Below, in pieces: positions 7,970 through 16,694 of a DNA stretch of 64,000 nt. The first letter of the stretch is position 1; each line of letters starts with the position of its first letter. The DNA lies in the NCBI RefSeq assembly GCF_042852765.1, contig NZ_AP031414.1; one strand, 5' to 3'. Made by a program: the position numbers and the translations under genes. The DNA is from Schaedlerella glycyrrhizinilytica_A (lineage in GTDB: Bacteria > Bacillota > Clostridia > Lachnospirales > Lachnospiraceae). The notes beneath the pieces are model-generated. The model worked only from the letters and a program-made list of their open reading frames with translations. It searched no databases and was not told the DNA's origin.

Positions 7970-8986
7970 TTAATTAAAGCCGATGATCCTTCTTGCAACG
8001 CTGTATGCCATCGACGAAACTTTTCGCCCGGATCTTCCCGGCAGGTTCATCGTCTGTCCCAGAATACCGTGACGGATTTTAAAATATGTTTTGTAATCCT
8101 TCTTTTTCAAATATTTCCAAAGTTCCCTTTTCTTTTCCAGATTCTCTTTATCTTTCGACCGGATACACAAGATCGATGAAACTGTCATCATGATCGCCAG
8201 ATAATTGATCATATATTTCCGAAGTTTTTTGCTCGGGATCAGACGCAGCTCATACATTGAGATCATCGTCTTTGTCACAAAAATCTGCTGATCCACACGA
8301 CCGATCATCACTTTTTCATTGACTGACTGATCTTCTCTTCCGATAAAATAGCGGTAAAAATCCACATCCATATAATAAAGCGTCCGTACATGCGGCAACG
8401 GATAATACACATAAATATTGTCCACATAAAACGTATGCTTCGGAAGCTTTAACTGACAGAGTTTCAACATTTCCGTACGGTAGATCACCGAATGCATCAA
8501 AATATACTGATCCAGATGAAAACTGCCGATGTCATCCCAGCGGAACACTTCATTCTGAGGGAGTACGTTCCGGTAATGGATCACTTTTTTATGCTCCATT
8601 CCCACTTTTTCATAAACATAATTGGAAATGATCATATCCACAACCGATTCTGTCCGAACAAATTCCTTGACTTTGTTCAGGATCTTCATGAGCGCCTCTT
8701 CATCCACCCAGTCGTCGCTGTCCACCACTTTAAAATACACGCCGGACGCCTGCGAAAGCCCTGCGTTGACCGCATCTCCATGACCGCCGTTTTCCTTATC
8801 GATCACCCGGACGATCCCCGGGTACATCGCTTCATACCGTTTCCCGATCTCCGCCGTCTGGTCTTTGGAACCGTCATTGACGACAAGAATCTCCACATCC
8901 TCTCCCGCAGGCAGGATCGAATTGATCGCATGCTCCATATATTTTTCTGAGTTATAACATGGAATCGCAAATGTAATATATTTCAT
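7970..8986 (-). CDS. family 2 glycosyltransferase
   Basis: A 338-residue GT-A fold transferase. The N-terminus reads MKYITFAIPCYNSEKYM with the nucleotide-binding segment EILVVNDGSKDQT, and the metal-binding DxD lies in VDSDDWVD (about residue 100). The C-terminal third is specific and basic. It is likely to add a sugar to a cell-surface polymer. The start at 8986 coincides with the beginning of GT2 homology; GGAGGAG lies 14 bases upstream, a rather long spacing. A longer in-frame reading from 9151 overlaps the next gene and is not supported. No polysaccharide cluster surrounds it, so the acceptor is unknown. Confidence 0.88.
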   Translation of the reverse strand: MKYITFAIPCYNSEKYMEHAINSILPAGEDVEILVVNDGSKDQTAEIGKRYEAMYPGIVRVIDKENGGHGDAVNAGLSQASGVYFKVVDSDDWVDEEALMKILNKVKEFVRTESVVDMIISNYVYEKVGMEHKKVIHYRNVLPQNEVFRWDDIGSFHLDQYILMHSVIYRTEMLKLCQLKLPKHTFYVDNIYVYYPLPHVRTLYYMDVDFYRYFIGREDQSVNEKVMIGRVDQQIFVTKTMISMYELRLIPSKKLRKYMINYLAIMMTVSSILCIRSKDKENLEKKRELWKYLKKKDYKTYFKIRHGILGQTMNLPGRSGRKVSSMAYSVARRIIGFN

Positions 8987-9098
8987 AGCTGTTTTTGTTT
9001 CTCCTCCGTGTTCTTGCTTCTGTCTGCTACCGCCGGTTTCCCCCTTGTACACCGACGCTATGGATGCATTATACTCTAAATCGCCCGGTTTTCCAACC

Positions 9099-9983
9099 CT
9101 ATAAAAATTTTCCGAAAAAATCACACTCTTCTTTATTACATTCTGCCGCAATCTTTGTCTTCATATTCAGATGGAATACATGATACAGTGTCGTATCCTT
9201 GTCTCCGTAAAAATGAAATACATGCGGCACCTGACATTCCATCAGCCTTTGGATCAACAGAGGCGCATCATTTTTCAGGAAATCCCCGTTGGACGTCATC
9301 ACAAATGCCGTCGGAAATGACTCTGTCACATGGGCGATCACATTGATCTTCTCTAATTCCTCCGCACTTCCTTTCTCCGGAAGCAGTTCCGACATCAACA
9401 TCCCTGTCAGATCCTGTTCCTCTCCGCTTACCATGATCTGATAAGCGCCGCAGTTCAAGGCAACCGCTTTCCATGCAAATCCGTCCGGTACCCGAAATTC
9501 ATACTGCGCGGCATATTCCGCATTGGTACAGATCGATGCGTAAAGCCCGAGCATATGCGCACCCGCCGAATCTCCCACTCCAAAAATATGCTCCGTATCC
9601 AACTGGTATTGTTCCGCATGCTCCATGATCCACGCTGCCACAAGATTCGTATCTTCCAAAGCCGCCGGGAACTGAAATTCCGGCGCCAGACGATACGTAA
9701 AATTGACAACCGCAAATCCATGTTCCACAAGACTCATGCAGTAATATTGATAGCGCTCCTTATCGCCATATACCCAGCCGCCGCCGTGGATACTGACGAT
9801 CACCGGAAGCTTTTCCCCTGTTCTGTTTTTCGGACGATACAGATCCAGCACCTGCCATTTCGGATCCCCTCCATATAAAATATCATCCGTACGCTCTACG
9901 AAATCCGGCGTTGTAAGTCCCGCATCCCGGATATCATCTCCTTTTTGAAATTCCGCTCTTACCTTTAATCCAATACCAGACAT
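9099..9983 (-). CDS. alpha/beta hydrolase, HSL-type esterase
   Basis: A 294-residue cytoplasmic esterase. The oxyanion motif HGGGW (about residue 66) and nucleophile elbow GDSAG (about residue 143) are those of the hormone-sensitive-lipase or acetyl-esterase group; a late Asp (SNGDFLKND) and a His (YHVFH) would complete the triad. Proteins of this kind remove acetyl or feruloyl-type groups from sugars or small esters. GGAGGGAG precedes ATG 9983. It is followed, 112 bases on, by the GT2 gene in the same direction, but a functional link is not evident. Confidence 0.85.
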   Translation of the reverse strand: MSGIGLKVRAEFQKGDDIRDAGLTTPDFVERTDDILYGGDPKWQVLDLYRPKNRTGEKLPVIVSIHGGGWVYGDKERYQYYCMSLVEHGFAVVNFTYRLAPEFQFPAALEDTNLVAAWIMEHAEQYQLDTEHIFGVGDSAGAHMLGLYASICTNAEYAAQYEFRVPDGFAWKAVALNCGAYQIMVSGEEQDLTGMLMSELLPEKGSAEELEKINVIAHVTESFPTAFVMTSNGDFLKNDAPLLIQRLMECQVPHVFHFYGDKDTTLYHVFHLNMKTKIAAECNKEECDFFGKFL

Positions 9984-10167
9984 ATTGTCTCCCTCCTACT
10001 GATTTTTGAAATTGCCTTTATTGTACCACGTTCCGGATCCTGCCGCCAGTTTTCCTCTGAAAATGCCCTGAAAATGCACCCAAAGTCCTCCGAAACCATC
10101 TCCGATACTCACTTCGCAAATATCGCGACACATGCCACACGTTTCTTCCGTCAATGAACTTTCCGCC

Positions 10168-10196
10168 TTGCCAGTCCCATTTTCCCATGTTAAGAT
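10168..10196 (+). promoter_or_regulatory. promoter of the phosphofructokinase gene
   Basis: TTGCCA (10168-10173), 17-base spacer, TAAGAT (10191-10196), 40 bases before the start codon. The rest of the 253-base gap between the esterase and this gene (9984-10236) shows no other feature. Confidence 0.6.
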
Positions 10197-10236
10197 AAGT
10201 AGAGTTTCAAATTCAAACAAAACGGAGGAACTTTTC

Positions 10237-11469
10237 ATGCAGAAGAAAAATGTAATTGTCGGACAGTCCGGCGGACCGACTGCGGTCATCAATGCCAGTC
10301 TGTACGGCGTTGTATATGAAGCACTGAACCGCGAAGACACACTCGGAACGGTCTACGGAATGATCAACGGAATCGAGGGATTCCTGCACGATCAGATCAT
10401 GGATATGAAACCGCTGGAACAGTCCGGCGAACTGGAACTGATCAAAACAACTCCCGGATCCTACCTCGGATCCTGCCGCTACAAACTGCCGGAAGATTTG
10501 AACGATCCGGTCTATCCGGAGTTGTTTGAAAAATTTGCAGCCAAAAATATCGGCTACTTTTTCTATATCGGCGGCAACGATTCCATGGACACAGTCAGCA
10601 AGCTTTCCCGCTATGCGGAAACGATCGAAAGCGACATCCGGTTCATCGGAATCCCGAAAACGATCGACAACGATCTCGTGCTCACCGATCATACGCCGGG
10701 ATTCGGAAGCGCCGCAAAATATGTTGCGTCCACCGTTCGTGAGATCGCCGTCGACGCATCCGTTTACGACAACAAAAAATCCGTGACGATCGTCGAGATC
10801 ATGGGACGTCATGCCGGATGGCTGACCGCGGCAAGCGTACTCGCCCGCAAATTTGACGGCGACAATCCGGTTCTGATCTATCTGCCGGAAGTCGCATTTG
10901 ATCCGGACGCATTTATCGAAAAAGTAAAAGCTTCACTGGAACACACGCCAAACCTGGTTGTCTGCATCTCTGAGGGGATCAACGACGGCAACGGCACGTT
11001 TGTCTGTGAACTTGCCAGCGACGTCGGCGTCGATACATTCGGACACAAAATGCTCACCGGTTCCGGAAAATATCTGGAAAATCTCGTTAAGGACCGGATC
11101 GGTGTCAAAGTCCGCTCGATCGAATTAAACGTCTGCCAGCGCTGCTCTTCTTCCATGCTCTCTAAAACAGACCAGAAAGAAGCCATCGCTTCCGGCGCCT
11201 ACGGCGTCAAATGTGCGGTCGAGGGCGCTACCGGAAAGATGATCGCATTTCACCGCTCTCAACTCGCTTCCGGGGATTACTGCATTGACTATGTAATGGA
11301 AGACGTCAATCTGATCTGCAATCAGGAAAAAACAGTTCCTCTTGAATGGATCTCAAAAGACGGTTCCGATATCAAAGACGATTTCATCCGTTATGCCGCG
11401 CCGCTGATCCTAGGAGAAGTCACCGTTCCGACCGAGGAGGGACTCCCGAAATTCGCCTACCGGAAATAG
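10237..11469 (+). CDS. pfp: diphosphate-dependent 6-phosphofructokinase
   Basis: A 410-residue glycolytic enzyme converting fructose-6-phosphate and PPi to fructose-1,6-bisphosphate and phosphate, reversibly. The signature segments are GQSGGPTAVIN at the N-terminus, GGNDS near residue 110 and PKTIDNDL near residue 145. Asp after GGN and Lys in PKTIDND are the usual marks of PPi rather than ATP use; the first Asp of the common GGDD is Asn here. MGRHAGW is also present. GGAGG lies 9 bases before ATG 10237; an upstream in-frame ATG at 10132 is inside the promoter. The gene is monocistronic, ended by a hairpin at 11509. Confidence 0.93.
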   Translation: MQKKNVIVGQSGGPTAVINASLYGVVYEALNREDTLGTVYGMINGIEGFLHDQIMDMKPLEQSGELELIKTTPGSYLGSCRYKLPEDLNDPVYPELFEKFAAKNIGYFFYIGGNDSMDTVSKLSRYAETIESDIRFIGIPKTIDNDLVLTDHTPGFGSAAKYVASTVREIAVDASVYDNKKSVTIVEIMGRHAGWLTAASVLARKFDGDNPVLIYLPEVAFDPDAFIEKVKASLEHTPNLVVCISEGINDGNGTFVCELASDVGVDTFGHKMLTGSGKYLENLVKDRIGVKVRSIELNVCQRCSSSMLSKTDQKEAIASGAYGVKCAVEGATGKMIAFHRSQLASGDYCIDYVMEDVNLICNQEKTVPLEWISKDGSDIKDDFIRYAAPLILGEVTVPTEEGLPKFAYRK

Positions 11470-11508
11470 ACATAACTGAATTTTTCACTCGTGCTTTCCA
11501 GCGAAACA

Positions 11509-11555
11509 CAGGCAGCAATTCTGAAAAAAGAGTTGCTGCTTGTATTTTTATACTT
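11509..11555 (+). terminator. rho-independent terminator of pfp
   Basis: CAGGCAGCAA and TTGCTGCTTG pair over 10 bp (one G-U), followed by TATTTTTATACTTTTTT. Confidence 0.85.
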
Positions 11556-11611
11556 TTTTCGCACATGCACTGCCTTCGATCCGTTATTCCTTATGAAAGG
11601 AGGTTTCCTCT

Positions 11612-12091
11612 ATGGCGATCGAGATCCGCGATCAATATGATAAAATCTACCGCTATTGTTATCACAAAGTAAAAAATGCCGTGCTTGCAGAAGATCTGAC
11701 GCAGGAAACTTTTCTTCGCTTTTTCTCACAGACTTCTTATTCTGAAATCGGAAAACAACTTCCGTACTTGTATACGATCGCAAGAAATTTATGTACAGAC
11801 CATTTTCGGCTGCGGACTTTTGACAGGGAAAAAGAACTCCCGGAAGACGCTCTGGAGGATGTCGCCCAACACCGGATGATCGAACAAACCGAACTGACGC
11901 TTGTTATCCGTCAGGCATTGCATGTGCTGCCCGAGGATGAACAGGAACTCCTGCTTCTTCGTTATGTCAATGAACTGACGGTCAGCGAACTCTCCGAAAT
12001 TACCGGACTGTCCCGTTTTGCAGTCTATCGAAAGACAAAGACTGCGTTGGAACATTTGAAAAAAAGACTACGAAAGGAGGATTTTTCATGA
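11612..12091 (+). CDS. ECF-like sigma-70 family RNA polymerase sigma factor
   Basis: A 159-residue sigma factor with region 2 at about residues 8-70 (EDLTQETFLRFF, YLYTIARNLCTDHFR) and region 4 HTH at about 100-155 (LPEDEQELLLLRYVNELTVSELSEITGLS). It should direct polymerase to its own operon and perhaps other genes. AAAGGAGG precedes the start by 9 bases. It overlaps the next gene by ATGA (12088-12091), and that gene is followed by an ABC ATPase and permease, a four-gene operon type common in clostridia and usually linked to peptide or envelope stress. No canonical anti-sigma factor is present unless the adjacent membrane protein serves as one. Confidence 0.88.
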   Translation: MAIEIRDQYDKIYRYCYHKVKNAVLAEDLTQETFLRFFSQTSYSEIGKQLPYLYTIARNLCTDHFRLRTFDREKELPEDALEDVAQHRMIEQTELTLVIRQALHVLPEDEQELLLLRYVNELTVSELSEITGLSRFAVYRKTKTALEHLKKRLRKEDFS

Positions 12092-12819
12092 AACAGATGC
12101 GAAAAAAAGACTGGAGCCACGAACTTACCCTTGCGTTCGCCGCTCCTGCTCCCAAACGAAAAGAAGCATTTTTAAAGACAATGCCTGTCCCGCAATTAGA
12201 TCCGCGAGGATTTTTCTTTACACAGCTTCAATATATCCGGAAACGTACCTGGATTTTTTCCATTTTCATCCTGCTCGCATGTATCGGGATTGTCCGATTC
12301 GCTTCCGATGGCGTATGCTGGAAAACCGCTGCATTGCTGCCGTTTCTGACTTTGATCACAACTACAGAATTTGCCAGATCCACGCAATGGAATATGGTCG
12401 AACTGGAAATGAGTTGTAAATACAGCCTTTCCCAGATATTGATGGCTCGCTTCCTCATTTTCGGAACGGTCGATTTCCTTATTTTAGGCGTTATTATCGG
12501 AATTGTCAGCACACAGTCCGAATTTTATCTGCTCAGGACCGTGCTTTATCTGATCACACCATGTACCATGACTGCCGCACTTTCTCTCTGGATCATAAGA
12601 AGAACGCCGCGAAATGAATCCATATATTTCTGTGCCGCCGCGTCTGCTTTTATCAGTATCGCGCATGATCTCGCCGGCAGTTCCGGAGCATATTTTTACC
12701 ACCCGGATCTGCTCCCGGTCTGGGAATTCCTTTGTCTGGCTTCTGTCTGCTTTCTGCTGAAACAAGGTAAAGAACTCTTATCGTCAGCACGCAAAGGACA
12801 GCTGCTCTTCATACACTGA
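12088..12819 (+). CDS. membrane protein of the sigma factor/ABC operon
   Basis: 243 residues. A cytoplasmic N-terminus of about 50 residues is followed by roughly six hydrophobic segments (about 52-72, 80-95, 118-142, 148-168, 178-195, 205-222). No family recognised. The translational overlap with the sigma gene and the soluble N-terminal tail suggest a possible role as membrane-bound sensor or anti-sigma factor for the upstream sigma factor. This is inferred from position only; it might equally be an accessory subunit of the transporter. Confidence 0.6.
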   Translation: MKQMRKKDWSHELTLAFAAPAPKRKEAFLKTMPVPQLDPRGFFFTQLQYIRKRTWIFSIFILLACIGIVRFASDGVCWKTAALLPFLTLITTTEFARSTQWNMVELEMSCKYSLSQILMARFLIFGTVDFLILGVIIGIVSTQSEFYLLRTVLYLITPCTMTAALSLWIIRRTPRNESIYFCAAASAFISIAHDLAGSSGAYFYHPDLLPVWEFLCLASVCFLLKQGKELLSSARKGQLLFIH

Positions 12820-12844
12820 CGATCACGAAAGGGGAACAATCACT

Positions 12845-13711
12845 ATGGAATTATATTTAAACCGGGTAACCAAACAATACGGAAATAAAATAGCATGCGA
12901 CCGAATTTCCCTGCGGATGAAAAGCGGCGTTTACGGACTGCTCGGAGCAAACGGCGCCGGAAAAACAACGCTGATGCGAATGATCTGCGGCGTCATGACT
13001 CCAACCTCCGGTGAGATCACGTATGACGGCATTGACGTCCGGCAGGAAGCCTACCGGGATGTGCTCGGCTATCTCCCACAAAACTTCGGATATTATCCGG
13101 ATTTTCGCGTACAGGATTTTATGATGTATCTCGCCGCACTCAAAGGACTTCCCAAAAATCCTGCCTGCGAACGTACCGCCAGTCTCCTGAGACTGGTTTC
13201 GTTGGAGAAAGAGTCAAAACGAAAGATCAAAACACTCTCCGGCGGAATGAAACAGCGTTTGGGGATCGCGCAGGCATTGTTAAATGATCCCAAGATCCTG
13301 ATCCTGGACGAACCTACCGCCGGACTGGATCCAAAAGAGCGCGTAAAATTCCGCAATCTGATCTCCCGCCTTGGTCAAGACCGGATCGTACTTTTATCCA
13401 CACATATCGTATCTGATGTGGAATATATCGCCGGAGAAATCCTGATGATGAAAGACGGACAGATCCTCCACCAGGGAAGCCGCGACGAGATCATCCGGAC
13501 GATCCACGGGAAAATCTGGGAGTGCTGCGTTCCGGAAACAAATGCCGAACAACTCTGTACCGAGCATACGGTGATCAATCTGCGTAATAGCGGAAAAGAC
13601 ATCATTTTACGGGTGATCAGTGACACCATTCCCCGGGAAAATGCCGTATCCGCAGAACCGACACTTGAAGACCTTTATTTATATTATTTTCAGGAGGAGG
13701 CAGAACAATGA
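12845..13711 (+). CDS. ABC transporter ATP-binding protein
   Basis: A 288-residue ATPase. Walker A is GANGAGKTT (about residue 34), the signature is LSGGMKQRLGIAQAL (about 133) and Walker B is ILILDEPTAGLDP (about 155), with an H-loop at STHIVSD. The C-terminal 70 residues are an extension of the bacitracin/lantibiotic-immunity (CcmA or BcrA) type. AAAGGGGAA lies upstream of ATG 12845. It powers the membrane subunit encoded by the overlapping downstream gene; together they probably export or remove an antimicrobial peptide or lipid. Confidence 0.92.
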   Translation: MELYLNRVTKQYGNKIACDRISLRMKSGVYGLLGANGAGKTTLMRMICGVMTPTSGEITYDGIDVRQEAYRDVLGYLPQNFGYYPDFRVQDFMMYLAALKGLPKNPACERTASLLRLVSLEKESKRKIKTLSGGMKQRLGIAQALLNDPKILILDEPTAGLDPKERVKFRNLISRLGQDRIVLLSTHIVSDVEYIAGEILMMKDGQILHQGSRDEIIRTIHGKIWECCVPETNAEQLCTEHTVINLRNSGKDIILRVISDTIPRENAVSAEPTLEDLYLYYFQEEAEQ

Positions 13712-14931
13712 AAGAATTTTGGACACTGGTTAGTTTTGAATACCGTAAAATTCTCGGAAAACGTTCCGTAAAAATTGCGCTCCTGCTGACGTTGTTCCTC
13801 TCTGTCTTCTCAATCTGGGGCACGTTGATGGGAAGCTACTATATTGAGGGGGAACTTTTTGAGTCAAATGCGGAGGCTATGAAAAAGGACCGTGCATACG
13901 CACGGGAATTATCCGGCAGAATATTGGACGATAAATTATTAATGGAGACGGCAGATGCCTATCAGACAATACCGGATTCTGCCGCTGTTTATCAGAGTAC
14001 GGAGGAATATCAAAAAAATGCCCGAAAATACAGCTCCATTTATAGTCTGGCAAGGCAGGTGTATGACACGCCCAACGTCCGTTTCGGCGCACCGGAAATG
14101 GGAACACTGGATCCGGCACGCGCAGAACAGTTCTACGAGATCCGCGAACTTTGTATGACCAAACAGATTGAAAATGCGCCGATCAGTGAAAATGCCAAAG
14201 AAGTTATGATGCAGTACTCTGCGGAAGTGAAAGAACCATGGATTTTCTCTTATTCCGACGGCTATACCCGTTTTATGACGATCATGGCAACCTCTGGCGT
14301 GATGGCTGCATTTGTCATGGCGATCTGTCTGGCTCCGCTTTTTGCCGGAGAATACTCCAACCATACAGATCAGCTGCTCCTAAGCGCCCGATATGGAAAA
14401 GGAAAACTGATCAAAGCTAAATTCTTTACCGGATTTTCGATGACCGGGATCGTCACGCTGCTCATCACTCTGCAGTCTTATGTTCAATCCATGCTGACAT
14501 TTGGATTCGACGGCGGCAATGCCAATGTACAAATCTACGACGCCCTATTTCCTTATCCGCTCACGCTGAAACAAGCTGCGCTTTTACAAAGTATCTGCGT
14601 ATTTTTTGCCTGCATGTGTATGTCCGCTTTGACCATGTTTTTCTCTTCCAGAATGAAGTCGGCATTTGGCGTGATCATACTGTCGGTACTGCTCTTATGC
14701 GTCCCGATGTTTGTCAAAGTGTCGGCATACCCGCTTCTTGGTCACCTGCTCTTCCATCTGATGCCGGCAAATATGATGCAGTATGATTATATATTTTCCA
14801 TGATCCCTTATGAAATTGCCGGTGTCGTTATACCTCCGTATGTGATGATGCCGGTCGCTGCACTCTGCCTCTGTATCATTCTGATTCCTTTTGCATACCG
14901 GGGATTTAAACATCATCAAATAGTAAGCTGA
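13708..14931 (+). CDS. ABC transporter permease of the sigma factor operon
   Basis: A 407-residue integral membrane subunit. One membrane helix (about 25-45) is followed by a large outer domain of about 140 residues, then five more helices (about 190-215, 235-260, 285-310, 318-340, 375-395), an ABC-2-type layout. It overlaps the ATPase gene by ATGA and is the last gene of the operon; two strong hairpins follow. Substrate not deducible; antimicrobial peptide defence is the usual role for this type. Confidence 0.85.
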   Translation: MKEFWTLVSFEYRKILGKRSVKIALLLTLFLSVFSIWGTLMGSYYIEGELFESNAEAMKKDRAYARELSGRILDDKLLMETADAYQTIPDSAAVYQSTEEYQKNARKYSSIYSLARQVYDTPNVRFGAPEMGTLDPARAEQFYEIRELCMTKQIENAPISENAKEVMMQYSAEVKEPWIFSYSDGYTRFMTIMATSGVMAAFVMAICLAPLFAGEYSNHTDQLLLSARYGKGKLIKAKFFTGFSMTGIVTLLITLQSYVQSMLTFGFDGGNANVQIYDALFPYPLTLKQAALLQSICVFFACMCMSALTMFFSSRMKSAFGVIILSVLLLCVPMFVKVSAYPLLGHLLFHLMPANMMQYDYIFSMIPYEIAGVVIPPYVMMPVAALCLCIILIPFAYRGFKHHQIVS

Positions 14932-14950
14932 ACATATGAACATACATCGC

Positions 14951-14989
14951 AGCGCCGGAGAGAAGCAGCGTCAGCTCCTCTCCGGTGCT
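14951..14989 (+). terminator. hairpin ending the sigma factor/ABC operon
   Basis: AGCGCCGGAGAG and CTCTCCGGTGCT form a 12-bp stem (one G-U) 20 bases after the permease stop. No clear T-run, so termination is likely but may be inefficient. Confidence 0.6.
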
Positions 14990-15017
14990 ACCTAATCTGA
15001 AATTTACAAAATGTGAA

Positions 15018-15059
15018 TACCCAAAGCGAACACTTTTCAACCAGTGTTCGCTTTGGGTA
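15018..15059. terminator. 17-bp perfect palindrome between convergent genes
   Basis: TACCCAAAGCGAACACT, 8-base loop, AGTGTTCGCTTTGGGTA. It lies five bases from the stop codon of the Rpn fragment and after the ABC operon, so it could act in both directions. It lacks a T-tract; a repeat or remnant of a mobile element is an alternative. Confidence 0.5.
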
Positions 15060-15064
15060 GCAGC

Positions 15065-15523
15065 CTATTCCAAAATATGCTGCACTTTCTCCACACTGAC
15101 TTCACATATTTCGGCGATCTCCTTTGGAGTCTTTCCTGCCTGCGCTAACTTAAAAATCCGTTTGGTGTTTTCTTCTCCTTCACGGAGACCCGATTCTCTT
15201 CCCTCGCGTCGTCCCTCTTCCCATGCCTCTTCATGTTCCATCCGTATATGCTTTTCCTGATCATATTCAAAGATACTCATCGCTTTTGCCTCCGCTCTGT
15301 GTTTCTCCAGAAATTCTTTTAAGACTCCCTCTTTTATACACTCGCAAATTGCCCGTTCCACCGCATCTTCCAAACTCATTTCCTCTGCATACTTACGGAT
15401 CTTGTCTGTATAAATTGCATATTCTTTCAGCGTCCGACAAGCTTCTTTCAAATTCTGATTATGCGTTCCGTTAATATTCAGCATCGTTGCTTCCAATTCC
15501 AACTTATAAGACTTATGCCGCAC
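15065..15523 (-). pseudogene. Rpn-family nuclease/transposase, C-terminal fragment
   Basis: 152 residues matching only the C-terminal half of Rpn (PD-(D/E)XK, Transposase_31) proteins: LEATMLNINGTHNQNLKEACRT-type segment, then a Glu/Arg-rich helical tail (GRREGRESGLREGEENTKR) and a small HTH-like end (AGKTPKEIAEICEVSVEKV). The nuclease half with its catalytic acids is missing; upstream sequence switches within about 12 bases into an ABC permease gene. The first ATG at 15523 lies inside that permease ORF and no ribosome site is obvious. C-terminal parts of Rpn genes can be expressed separately as inhibitors in some bacteria, so residual function is conceivable. Confidence 0.7.
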
Positions 15524-16694
15524 GTCTTGCCGGAAGAAAGCAGCTGATAAATACCGTCACAAGGGCAAACAATGCCGCCCCAATAAAAATAACCGGATTC
15601 GCACTTCGATAGACCGTTGCGTCATCCAGATTTGCCATGATGACCGGCATCAGCAGATTTCCGGTCAGATACCCGAAGATCAGTCCAATCGGAATTCCGA
15701 TCCCGGACAATAAAAGCGCCTGCCACCGGACGATCCGCCGGATCTGCCGTCCCGTTGTTCCGATCGTCTTTAACAGTCCGTAAAAACGAACATCTCCTGC
15801 CACACTGATCTGAAAGACATTATAAATGATCAGATATCCGGTCAGAAGCATCACGATCACGGCTCCGATCAGCGGGAAAATACTCTGCGCATCCATACTT
15901 TCCGAATGAGTCGATGTATACGCCCAGTTGATCCCACATGCAAGTTCTGTTCCCTCTGTCGCCTCGCCGATCGTATATCCGTGGTTCTCTGCGATCTTCT
16001 CCAGAGTTCCGCTGATATCCCGGCTGTCCTCAAATACAAGATCCAGATACCAGTCGCCCACATTATTTTGTTCCCGCTCCTCCGGCGAAGCCTGTTCCAT
16101 TTGTGATAACGCATACTCTTTCGACAGCCAGATCATATGCGCCGGAAGCGCAGGATCCGCCTCCCAATATCCGCACAATGTAAAGGTATCCGTCACCAGA
16201 GTATTGCCAAGCGGATAAGTCAGTTCCACCTCTTCTCCGAGTTTCACCGGGATACCGAGCAGTTCCAGCACCGCCGTATCCATTGCGATTTCTTTTCCCT
16301 GCTTCGGCATCGCTCCGGAAGTCGGAAGCGACCAGCAGAATTTCGCATAATTGTCCTCGGCATAACGCATTTCCGCAGAGATTTTAAGAAATGCATCCTC
16401 CTCCGGCACGGAAAACAAATAGGTCGCCCCGCTTTCCCGGATCAACGGATCCTCCCGCAGATCGTCCACCTGTTCCTCGGTCAGCCGTTTGAAGCCGCCG
16501 TGAGAATATCCTCCCACCTGACGCATCATCTGCTGTTCGGAAGAATGATTCAGCGTAACCGCGATCGTAAACAATGCCGTAAACATCATTGCCGTCAATG
16601 CGATCGCAAGGACCGCCACCAGATTTCTTGTACGGTTTGCGCCAAAGATCCGAAACGAAAGCCGGCGGATCGTCTTTTGATTTTTCACTTTCAT
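15513..16694 (-). CDS. FtsX/BceB-like ABC permease, truncated at the 3' end
   Basis: 393 residues: membrane helix 1 at about 25-48, an outer domain of about 210 residues, and helices 2-4 at about 270-295, 318-345 and 358-385. It ends abruptly at FLPARRAA followed by TAA. In the related clostridial permeases this point is the middle of an 800-850-residue protein and continues with a KVSPIEA-type segment and a second FtsX half. Here the sequence changes to an Rpn gene fragment. The remaining half resembles a MacB-type four-helix subunit, so partial activity is possible but I expect loss of function. It overlaps the ATPase gene by ATGA. Confidence 0.75.
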   Translation of the reverse strand: MKVKNQKTIRRLSFRIFGANRTRNLVAVLAIALTAMMFTALFTIAVTLNHSSEQQMMRQVGGYSHGGFKRLTEEQVDDLREDPLIRESGATYLFSVPEEDAFLKISAEMRYAEDNYAKFCWSLPTSGAMPKQGKEIAMDTAVLELLGIPVKLGEEVELTYPLGNTLVTDTFTLCGYWEADPALPAHMIWLSKEYALSQMEQASPEEREQNNVGDWYLDLVFEDSRDISGTLEKIAENHGYTIGEATEGTELACGINWAYTSTHSESMDAQSIFPLIGAVIVMLLTGYLIIYNVFQISVAGDVRFYGLLKTIGTTGRQIRRIVRWQALLLSGIGIPIGLIFGYLTGNLLMPVIMANLDDATVYRSANPVIFIGAALFALVTVFISCFLPARRAA

